This document shows, piece by piece, positions 27,901 to 39,900 of a DNA stretch of 64,000 nt. Source of the DNA: Bolinopsis microptera (Eukaryota > Ctenophora > Tentaculata > Lobata > Bolinopsidae). The position numbers were made by a program, and so were the translations under genes. The notes below the pieces were generated by a model. It was not told where the DNA came from. It made no database searches and saw only the letters and a list, made by a program, of their open reading frames with translations. The DNA lies in contig NC_087076.1 of assembly GCF_026151205.1 (NCBI RefSeq), positions 15,956,419-16,020,418 of the forward strand, read 5' to 3'. Numbering within the stretch: position 1 is the stretch's first letter; each line of letters begins with the position of its first letter.

Positions 27901-30900
27901 TCTCTTTACAAGGCGGGCTTATAGATATAACGTAATTTAAATAACATTAGGTGCTGTTATACAATATACATTATACAATATACATACTTTATACATCCTT
28001 AAAGCTTTATGAATTTGAGCACTAAGCAATTTAAGACGGCGAATATTGGTTTTATCTCGGTATTATCCTCAAAATCGTACAAAAGATTGTCACCAAATTG
28101 TAATCATATTATTCCAACTTGACTTACATCTGGAGTTGGAAAATGATTTTATCAAAATCATAATTCAACCCACATGAACCGTCGAAATATCCCACGAGAA
28201 CAGGCTCCACTTCTCAGCGTTTATCTTAATTTCTGGATTATTTTTCATTTCGATCTAGATTAAACGTCAAATCTAATAAAATATGCAAAGAATGTTTAAT
28301 CATCCCCATCTCTATCAGATGCAATGTAATGACCCGATCCCTCATCCTAATAATAACGTTATTCGGCTCTGGGCTCACCATCTTTTGCCACCAATGTAGA
28401 AGAGAAACCCTCCTTGACCCTGAAAGTCCTAAGTCATACTCCTACTATAATTTGGAGCATGAAGAGCTTGGATCGTCTTGCCTCGAGAAACCCCAGCCTT
28501 GTGAAGAGGATGACGACTATGGAATGCATAACTGCACCTCGGTAACAATGGGTCCAGATCATTCTATAACAGATGGGGTTGAGTCTGTTGAAGTGTTCTT
28601 CTGCATGTACTTTTGATAACAATAGTATCGAGAACGAGGTAGAGATGGAGATATGTGCTCACGAGGGTGCGGAGGAGGGACTGGATTGTAACGTGACGGC
28701 CAACTGCGGGGAAGTTGGCTGTAATTACCCGACCACTCCAACCACACCCCCACCTCATGTCTGTTCTACGTGTAAGTTACCAATTAGTGATATCTGTGAT
28801 CAGGATTCTAGTAACATTGAGTCCTGTGAGCTAGTGAACTGTACCGCTGGTGTTAGCCAGTGTTTTACCAAGGTCGACTCCTGCAATATCAGTTATGGTT
28901 GTAAAACCCCGGAAATTACCGATTGCGAGGAAGATTCTGACAATTGTTCTGTTTGTGAAGATGAAGAGTGTGCTCTGGATACAACCCCCCTCTGTGTACC
29001 AGGCGGAGGATGTATAGAGCAACCTCCTCATGTCTGTAGCACCTGTACCCACCAAGCTTGTGGTAGTGACGTTACGGATACCTGTCAAGACTTCCAGGAC
29101 TGTCCTTCCGGGGTGAGGGAGTGCTATTCCCAGTTTGATGCTTGTGAAATAACCCAGGGATGTAAACCTCCAGAACTAGCATGTGAAGAAGGGTCTACAA
29201 CGTGTTCGGTATGTGAGGATAAAGAGTGTAATCTTGATTCAGATTCTCTATGTAAAGAGGCTGGTAACTGTGTGGAGCCGGTTGTTTGTAATGTTTGTGT
29301 TATAGACCTGGCAGAGTTTGATTCTTGTTCCACCGACGATAATGAATGGAAAAACTTTGCCGAAAAACATTGCGACAAGAAGGAAACTTGCAAAAGTGAT
29401 GTTCAAGAATGTGCCATCATTACGGATAAGTGCACAGCTACAGTTGGATGCAATGAAAATCTTGCGAAGGGAAGCGAACCTTTAACATTTTTTTCGTTTC
29501 TAGACTTGATCAATGCGTTAACAACAACGTATAAAGAACGATATAATATCATGAAGGATTGTCCTGTCTTTTCCAAAACTAGGAGTGCTGAAGACTGCGC
29601 TAGTACAGAAACCATTACAGACAACACAACTGGAACTGGCACTTCTGTTAGCATTTGCATGTGGCTTTTAGTTTTCTTGAATTTTGTATGTTGCACTACA
29701 TGTTTGTATTGATAAAATAATTTTACCTGTTACTTTTTATGAACTTATATCATATTGTGTTCAACATCAAACAAAATAACTTTTACTATAATCTGAGTGT
29801 GCTGCTATCTTTCAAAATCGTCGGAAAATCTGTATCACTAAAATGAAATAAGGTATTCACATCCCGGTCAAATTAATTAAAGAACTTTTGATTGTAAACA
29901 CTCACAATACATCAAAATCAATTATTTATATGAGCACGATACATAATCTAAGGGAAAATTATATTTTTAGAAGGTGCTCTAGAATTGTAGTGGCACTTGG
30001 GAGCGCGACCCAAGCAATGATAGACGAACAATAATGGCGGAAATATAAGTTGATTATATCCTTGCTAATGCTAAGTTGCTCCAAGATTCAAATTTTGGAC
30101 AAATTGTGCGTCGATTGAACATGGGAGGGAACGATAACATATAACCACGATAACCATGCAAACGCCAGATAATTATTTTTGTAATTATATCGAAAATACA
30201 TTTTGAAATTAATCACAATTTGGAATGTGACTAAATCGAGCCTTCCGCTTCCCTCAAATTTAAAATATGTCGTCATCAACCAGCTCTTACCAACAACATC
30301 AAGTTTGATTCCTGTGTACCCAGTAATTCTAAGCTTTAGATCCAATAATCTTTTATTTATTATTGTTTTTGCCTGCACACCCATTTCCAATCTGACTCGC
30401 TAGCTTTCTCGCAGGTTTCACAACAGACCCTCAGTTCTTCAAAGGGCTGGCTGCAGCCTCCACCACGCTGTCTTGTATCCTGGCGTCATCCCAGTGGTCT
30501 GCCACACTTATCTGGACAAAAGACAACCAACAGGTTTGTATTGAACAGTGGTTGTGAAATGTGGTCGTAATACTCTAGTAGCAGGGAATAGTTGAGTGTG
30601 CACTTCGATGTACACGATTTCTGACAACACAGGGTTGTTTGTTAGATCATTCTTAACCAAAATCGATTAGGTACGCAATTTGTGTCGCTAGACATAACCC
30701 TACAGGGCAAATTTTCTAAATTACCCTCAGTCGCGTATACGGGATTTTTGTATTTCAGCTCCTAAAGGTCATAGAGACTTAAACTTTAGCTTAAAATTAC
30801 CGCAATGGCCACATTTATATACAAGTTATGAAGCAACATAAGGTCTCCAGTGCTTCGTTTTATAGATATTGACAAAAAACTGTTTTTTGGCTCAGCGAAC

Positions 30901-33900
30901 CAAAAATGGCACTGAATTTTGGTAACTTGAACTAGGAAGGTCGTAGAGACTTGAATTTTAGCTTAAAATGACCGCAAACATCATATTTATATACAACTTA
31001 TAAAGCAATATAAGCCCTTTAATGCTTATTTGTTAAGATATTGACAAAAATCAGTCATTTTGGCTACACGTGTTAGGAAAAATACCAAATTGGGCAACTA
31101 CTTTGGTCTTTTTTTTGACAAGTTTTGTGCTCAAGTTATTAAAATGTGCTTTGCAGTTGTATATCGGGTGTTTTCTTCTAACATGGGTTTCGGTATAAAT
31201 CCGGAAGCACCCGGTTCATGGTTGATAAGGGCTAAAAACCCTGAAATGTCAGGCGATGGGCGAGACAATTGTCTGAATTTGGTTATAAAATCACTCTTTG
31301 CTAGGGTTTGCTTTTTTCCGCTACATCGATCCGCTTTCTTACTACTAATCATCCCCCTCTACATCATTCACTTTTAGATACATGATTTCTATAAGTTCTT
31401 GAAGGTACATCCGGCATGATGTAAAGTCTATATCAAAGCATTTTAATGTGGTTTCAACAAGTTGCAAGATATTCAAGTTCACAAATAAAACAAAGATTGT
31501 AGGTTATCCTTCTATTACATATTGAGTAATTTTGGCTACACATGTGAGGAAAGATACCAAATTGGTTTACCAAACAAAGACTGTAGGTTACCTATTATTC
31601 TTTACGTGATTATTTACGAAACTTCATAGTCAAACCTGTATTCTTTTTAATATTTAATATTTATCCACATTTTCTATAAGAATATTATTGGGAGTCATTG
31701 TTGTGGTTACAATTCGATTAAATCAGTATTTCCAAGCAAAAAAACTGTCCCAAATATCTCCTCCGAATATGGTCCGCTAGTTCGAAATTTTAGCGCTTAT
31801 AAACGTTATTGTTAGACATTACATTAGTGTAATACCACTGAGACCAGATGTAGTGATCTATTCAGATAAAGCGAAGAAGGTGCATCTGAATGAGGAGAAC
31901 TTTGCTGATCAAGAGAAAAGAATATGAAGAGATATCAGCAGCTGACAGAAGAGATAGAAGCCAACGGATGGGCTTGCAAGCTCCAGACAGTAGGAGTGGG
32001 AGCTCGAGGCATTTACAACTGCAGCCTCCAAACCTTTATGAACCACCTGAGTGTAAACTTAAGAGAAAAAGGCCTGCATGAAGATCACTGAAATTAGCAT
32101 GAGGGCATCATACACCATCTATCTGTCCAGAAACACCATTATATGGACAGATGATTGGGCCCATAAAACATGTTTGATACCGCTATGAACCCGTTATAAG
32201 CCGGGGACTACCATGGAAGTGATATTGCTGTGTCGCTGAAAGACCCTACTACCATTCAAAGATGTACCCTATCACGCCAAACAGTTATGCTTGTAGGTGA
32301 ATACTGAATATGCAATTATATAGTTGAACTACTGTATGATACTCCATTCAAAATAGATTTAAGATGACGCTAATGTACACTGTACAACATCTGCATCCAC
32401 AACGTTTATCTGTAATCAAAAAGTTACGCTTTGATTTCCCGATTCAAAATGTTTAATACTGTCAACCCGAATAATTTGATAATAACTAAAAATGTACCTT
32501 TGAAGGTTAGTATTACCTTGGAAATAATTATTTTTACAAACTACCGTTCAAAACTTATAGAACAGTAGTTAGATTGGCTACCCACAATTATATTACAACG
32601 TCGTGGCCCGTGGGGTCAGTCGATATTGTTGCTACAAATCAGGAGCAAGCGTCTTGAAACAGGATACCATAAATCTGTATAAGTTTTAAGTAGTTTCATT
32701 CTACTTTTAATATTATTATTGGGTCGTTTACGTTTAAATTATATTTGGCCATTTTATAGCCTCCCCCCTCAAAAAGCCCACAATTACTCAATATGTAATA
32801 GAAGGATAACCTACAATCTTTGTTTTATTTGTGAACTTGAATATCTTGCAACTTGTTAAAACCACATTAAAATGCTTTGATATAGACTTTACATCATGAC
32901 AATGGCCAAAGTCCTAACTCCAGACGGAGAAACTGAATTGTTCGAGATACTTGCAGGTGTGTTACAGGGTGATACCTTAGCACCTTACCTCTTTGCAATA
33001 GTCATCGACTACTGTATGAGGCAAGCCATAGGCGATGATGCGGAGCGACTTGGACTCACCCTCGAACGTAGAAAAAGCAGAAGAGTGGGGCCCAAGATCA
33101 TCACCGATGTGGACTTTGCAGATGATATAGCACTTATATCTGAGGACATGGACAAGGCTAACGAGTTCCTGCTCAGAGTAGAATCGGCGGCAGCAAGCGT
33201 GGGACTACACATAAACGAAGGCAAGACCAAGGTCATGACACTGAATATGGAGGATCGATCTAGCGACCTACAAAGTCGATCCGGGGAAGCCATAGAAAAT
33301 GTAGATGATTTCATCTACTTAGGCTCCTGGATTGAGAGCACAGATAGGGAGATAAGGGTTAGAAAGGGAAAAGCGTGGGGTGCCCTACATAGACTGAAGG
33401 ATATCTGGAAATCCAAACTCTCAAAGAGCCTAAAGATTAGATTGTTCATAGCGGCTTGTGAATCAGTACTGCTCTACGGATCAGAAACCTGGACACTGAC
33501 AAAGGCTCAAGAGAAAAGTTTGGACGGGACATACACAAAGATGTTGCGTATGGTGCTGGGTATCTCATGGAAGGACAAGGTCAGCAATATAACTTTGTAT
33601 GGTAGCCTCCCAAGGCTGTCAAACAAGTTACGAAGCAGGAGATTAAAAATGGCGGGACACTGCATCCGACATCCTGAGCTACTTGCCAGTGATTTAGTCT
33701 TATGGGAACCTACGCACGGTAGAGCACAGCAAGGCCGACCAAGACAAAGCTACTTGTCTATGTTACTGAAGGAAGTTGGGACAAACTCTAAAGAGGAACT
33801 GCGAACCCTGATGCGGGACAGGGATATATGGAGGGGGTTTTCTGGCGTAGATCGGACTTAGCTCCGACATAGTAGTAGTAGTAGTAGTAGTTTACATCAT

Positions 33901-36900
33901 GCCGGATGTACCTTCAAGAACTTATAGAAATCATGTATCTAAAAGTGAATGATGTAGAGGGGGATGATTAGTAGTAAGAAAGCGGATCGATGTAGCGGAA
34001 AAAAAGCAAACCCTAGCAAAGAGTTTGACATACGTTGCATGCCACTTTTCGCGCGCGAAGCGCGCGCCGCCGAAGGCATATTATCCGCCGAAGGCCGCCG
34101 AAGGCATATTATCTCTGATATTGGGATACGAAACATGTATCAACAAAGAGTGATTTTATAACCAAATTCAGACAATTGTCTCGCCCATCGCCTGACATTT
34201 CAGGGTTTTTAGCCCTTATCAACCATGAACCGGGTGCTTCCGGATTTATACCGAAACCCATATTGGAAGAAAACACCCGATATACAACTGCAAAGCACAT
34301 TTTAATAACTTGAGCACAAAACTTGTCAAAAAAAGACCAAAGTAGTTGCCCAATTTGGTATTTTTCCTAACACGTGTAGCCAAAATGACTGATTTTTGTC
34401 AATATCTTAACAAATAAGCATTAAAGGGCTTATATTGCTTTATAAGTTGTATATAAATATGATGTTTGCGGTCATTTTAAGCTAAAATTCAAGTCTCTAC
34501 GACCTTCCTAGTTCAAGTTACCAAAATTCAGTGCCATTTTTGGTTCGCTGAGCCAAAAAACAGTTTTTTGTCAATATCTATAAAACGAAGCACTGGAGAC
34601 CTTATGTTGCTTCATAACTTGTATATAAATGTGGCCATTGCGGTAATTTTAAGCTAAAGTTTAAGTCTCTATGACCTTTAGGAGCTGAAATACAAAAATC
34701 CCGTATACGCGACTGAGGGTAATTTAGAAAATTTGCCCTGTAGGGTTATGTCTAGCGACACAAATTGCGTACCTAATCGATTTTGGTTAAGAATGATCTA
34801 ACAAACAACCCTGTGTTGTCAGAAATCGTGTACATCGAAGTGCACACTCAACTATTCCCTGCTACTGGAGTATAACTTGTTCATTAATATTTTTGATATG
34901 CAAGTGAGTTTTGGCCCTATTACTATTATGAATTATCAGCGGAACTTTAAACTGGTTCATGTCTCATCGTCCGGGTTATTGATATTTACCATCAGCTGAT
35001 GGTAAATATTCATGGCACAAGAAACGAGCGAACAAAGTGCGGTTATCTGACCCGCGTTCTGCACCCGCGCCAAATAAGATACGACTTATACGTGTTGAAA
35101 GAGCAAGGCTGTATGCTAATGCTATTGATGTTTCGAGCAGTTACTCCCTCAATTTTAAACGAGCCCTATGATCCCTCATGTGCTAAACAAGTAAACAGTA
35201 TCTCTGACCCATCAGTCACTCCCCCAGGTTGGTAACACAGAATCAGTAGCAGCTAACCAGCTCTACACCTCCACATACCCCGTAACACTGTCCCTGAGCA
35301 CCGCCGGAGTGTACAAGTGTGCTGCTACTTACCCGACCCAGACGGTCGGAAGTCAGACCTTGTCTCAGGGCACTGTGTTCAGTGGAGAGGCTGAGATCGT
35401 TGTGTTCGGTGAGTTCGCTTGTGATTTATATTTTTAATTTTACGTGTATTTTGTAAACACGTAAAATAGCTGATGCGGTTTAAAGCTGATCATGACTTGA
35501 CAGTTGACATGGACATTTTGAAGCTTACTAGCGAAAGATGGTATGTGATACTGGCATCATATCGACATCCAGTATTGTTCAAATCGTATTCTTCACAATT
35601 ACACTCCCAACAGATGTCATCCCAATCGAAAAAGAAGTAGAAACAGGCACGGACGCCACCCTGTCTTGTGTAGCCAGTGGTATCACCAAGCAACTGAACG
35701 CAGTCTCCTGGAAGAAGGACGGTAGTGACGTCACATCTCTCTCCAATATTAACTACGTAGTTAGCACGGGGGTTATAGTCTCCTCCACCCAGACCACAAC
35801 TCTAACGGTTAAAGCTGCCCTTAACACGGCTGATTCCACCTACACTTGTGTTATTTCTTCTGATGAGTACGGGATTACGGACAGAGAGACGACTGTTAAT
35901 CTGAACGTATTCAGTGAGTTTCAAATACAAGACGACTTCAGTTTGTTTTTAGATCGAATCCCTAGAATTTGGTGGTTTAAGTTATCAACTACTCTAGAAT
36001 ATGGATCAAAATATAAAATATGCCAGCTGAACTGAATGTAAATTATCTAACAATAAAAATCCCCTAAAAAACATGAAAATAACCCTCAACATTTTCAGCC
36101 ATAACTGTAAATGATAAGTCAGTGGTTCCACTTGCTGCCCAGACAATTATCACTTGCACTATCACTGGACTATCACAAGACACCACTATAGCCTGGCTTG
36201 GTCCTGATAACAACGAGATATCTACTTCTGATACCAACAACTATGTTGTTAATCAAGGCTCTTATTCCGCTGGAAGCAAAGCGTCAACTCTGACTATATT
36301 CAAAGCAAAATTAGGGACCCTCTCTTCGGATGTGAACTACTCCTGCAAACTGAAATCAGCTTTGTACTCAGATTCACCAGAGGTCATTAAAGCAATGACA
36401 CTTACCATCCTCGAATTTGGTAAGTTCTTGTTGTTCGTAACATAATTTGATCAGGAAAATTCTTGCGATTGTTCATAAATCCTGTGTATCCCATCTTGGA
36501 TTGGTAAACACTCTAGTGCCTCTGAATGATATGATGAAGTTATTACTTGATATATGTCAACATATCACACAATCCCTCAGGAGTCCGGCCTGCTAACATT
36601 GAAGTACTAGCCGGAGCTGATGCTACGCTCTCGTGCGTCATTACCGGCATTACTCAGCAGCTGAACACGGTTGTCTGGAAGAAAGTTGGCACGGATGTTA
36701 CAACTTTGTCAGGAAGCAACTATGTTGTATCTGCAGGGACTTACGGTTCCAACTCTCAAACTACAACGCTAACCGTAAAAGCTGCTGCTAACACAGCTGA
36801 CTCAATTTATACTTGTGCAGTCTCTTCCACTGAATGGGAGATAACAAACAGGGAGACGAGTGTTGCTCTGAACGTGTTCGGTAAATATTTACTGATCACG

Positions 36901-39900
36901 CAAGATACAAATTTCACTATGATTAAAAAAACATTGCCACATGACCAGCAATAACTGCTAAATCTGAAAACACTTCTTATACTATAACATAAACCTCTAT
37001 ATATATACTCTGTTATGACAACTAATTATTATTTCAGCGGTAACATTTGTCGACAGATCCGTAGTGACATCTTCAGATCAGGAGCTAACCTGCACCATCT
37101 CCGGCCTTTCTGCAGAGACCAGCGTCACCTGGGTGGACAATGATAACTTGTCAATCCTCGACACTGACACTGATAACTATATCATAGATCAAGGGACCTA
37201 CGCCTTTGGCAGCAAAGCTTCCATTCTGACGATCAAGAAAGCAAAGCTTGATACGTTTAATGCCGGACAGACTTATAATTACAAATGCAAACTGAAGTCT
37301 GCCCAGTATCCTGACGACTCTCCTTTCGTTGTGAACATGATGGTTCTCACTCTTCTTGAACTAAGTAAGATAGTTTCCCCGTCTTTTTGTTATATTAGTG
37401 TACTTTCTCATTGTTTATTGGAATTCAAAATATTGGAACTGAATATTGAATAAGTTAGAATGCTAACGAGCTTTATTTTTCAGGTGTTCAACCGATTAAC
37501 AAGGAGGTCCAATCTGGAACTGATGCAACAGTTTCATGTGTGATTACCGGAATCACCCAACAATTGACAACTGTCGTTTGGAAGAAAGATAGCACTGATG
37601 TTACAGCTTTGCCAGGAAGCAACTATGTTGTATCTGCAGGAACTTACGGTTCCAACTCTCAAACTACAATCCTTGCTGTTAAAGCTGCTGTTAATTCTGG
37701 TGACTCGACCTACACTTGTGCTATCACTTCCAACGAATGGCTTGTAACTGATCAGCAGACGTCTGTAACTCTCAACACATTCGGTTCGTATAATTTATCA
37801 TCGAAATGATTCAGGAATCTATAAAAACTAATTGTAAGCATCATCAGATCAGACTAAAATATCCAATACTGGGTATAACACCCAATCAAAACTTTAATCG
37901 AAACCATACACTTGAGCAGAAGGAAATTGATTCTGCCACTCTGAATTACATATCTTTCAGCGATTAATTTCCCTGACAAGACTGTGGTCGCTAACTCCGA
38001 TCAAGTCCTCACGTGTGCTGTAACCGGCTTGTCTGCTGACACTACCGTCACCTGGGTAGACCCAAACAACAACGAAATATCCGACTCCGACACCAACAAC
38101 TACGTCCTCAACCAAGGCAACTACATCGACGGAAGCAAAGAGTTCTTCCTCACCATCAAGAAGGTTGTGATGCAGTCCTTGGCCGAGACCACGGTGTATA
38201 AATGTAAAGTAAAGTCCGCGGTTTACCCGGTTTACTCGCCTGAATCTATCAATGAAATGACTCTCACAGCTCTTACTCTTGGTATGTTATCAATATTAAA
38301 GCCACCGGCCACTGATGTATAAATCTGTCATAATTTGAGGTTCAAAGAGGTTTCAGGCTTTCACTAACCGATTCTTTCTGAAATTGTAATTTACGATACT
38401 CCATTCCTTAATCCTGAAGCATTGCTTACCAAAAGTACTGTGTTGAACCAGTTTCATCAATAATTTTTGTTAATTGCAGAGGTGCAGCCAACTGACAAAG
38501 AAGTGGAATCTGGTACCGACGTAACCTTATCTTGCATCGTGACCGGAATCGGGGAGCAGCTGACAGCTGTTGATTGGAGGAAAGATGGAACCGATGTAAC
38601 AACTTTGTCAGAAGACAACTATGATGTATCAGCAGGGACTTGGGGTTCCAACTCTCAAACTACAACACTTGTTGTAAAGGCTGCTGCTAATACCGCTGAC
38701 ACAACCTACACTTGTTCTATCACGTCTTTTGAGTGGCTGGAACAAAACAAAGAGACGACTGTGTCTCTAAATGTTTTCAGTAAGACACGCTGATTTACCT
38801 AATTTCTGGATTAGTAGATTGAACATGAACAACATTTACACCCAGTTTAGATTTTTGAAGTATAACAAAATTTAGTTGTTAAAAAAACACATTTGCGGGA
38901 AAATGCCATAAATAAAATCTAATCTCTTCTAGGTGCTACCTTTGAAGACAGATCGATTGTTACGGTGACAGATCAAACGATTACATGTTCGATCTCTGGA
39001 TTATCACTGGACACTCCTATTACCTGGATAGATCCTGACAACAGCGAAATATCCAACACAGACACTAATAACTACGACATAAATCAAGGAACATTTATAA
39101 CGGGAAGCAAAACTTCAACTTTGACCATCAAAACAGCCAAAATATCCGGATTAACATCCGCAGACACATTCAAGTGTAAACTAAAGTCTGCTCTGTATCC
39201 TACATATTCCTCTGACGTGAATAAAGAAATGGCTCTGACATTACTTGTGTTAGGTAAGTTGAAGAAGACACATTTTTATGAGATATTATTTATTCAATTA
39301 TTAACCGGGTAGTGATGCAAAAATTCAACTCGTTGTCTACATTTCTGTACGGAAAAAGGACACTGAAGAACCCCGAGAGTAAAATGTTTTACTAAATTCA
39401 TTTCAGATGTCCAGTCTACAAACAAAGAAGTGGAATCTGGAACAGATACAACGATATCGTGTGTTATCTCTGGTATCACCCAACAACTGAACACTATCAT
39501 TTGGAGAAAAGATGGAACGGATGTTACAACTTTGTCAGGAAGCAACTATGATGTATCTGCAGGAACTTACGGTTCTAACTCTCAAACTACAACACTTACT
39601 GTAAAGGCTGCTGCTAATACAGCCAACTCTACCTACACTTGTGCTATTGCATCCAATGAATGGCTTGTGTCAAATAGGGAGACGACTGTGGTTCTGAACG
39701 TATTCTGTAAGGATTCTATAGTACACTAAAAATTGCTGAAATGAACACAAAAAAACGTTATCATTCGAGTACTAACACTTCATTTTGTTAATCCTTTTTT
39801 ATATTTATATTGCATAACCAACTTTCGATTTTCAGCTGTTGCATTTGAAAACAGAGCTGTTACCACTGCAACTGATCAAGATCTTTTCTGTACGATAAGT

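Larger units (their letters stand above)
30573..34870. mobile_element. 4.3-kb element with terminal inverted repeats of about 1 kb, TA-flanked
   Basis: The left arm starts CTCTAGTAGCAGGGAATAGT and the right end reads the same inward as CTCCAGTAGCAGGGAATAGT. Both are bordered by TA (30571-30572, 34871-34872), consistent with TA target duplication. The arms match from 30573 to about 31535 against 34870 down to about 32786, once a LINE insertion and a 120-base insertion in the right arm are set aside. No transposase was recognised. The centre carries a decayed retroelement segment. It is probably a nonautonomous, foldback-like DNA element. Confidence 0.8.

Noticed and set aside
31060..31377. ORF of 105 residues as a gene
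   Set aside because: It falls in the inverted-repeat arm, and its mirror copy appears as the shadow ORFs near 33939-34300.
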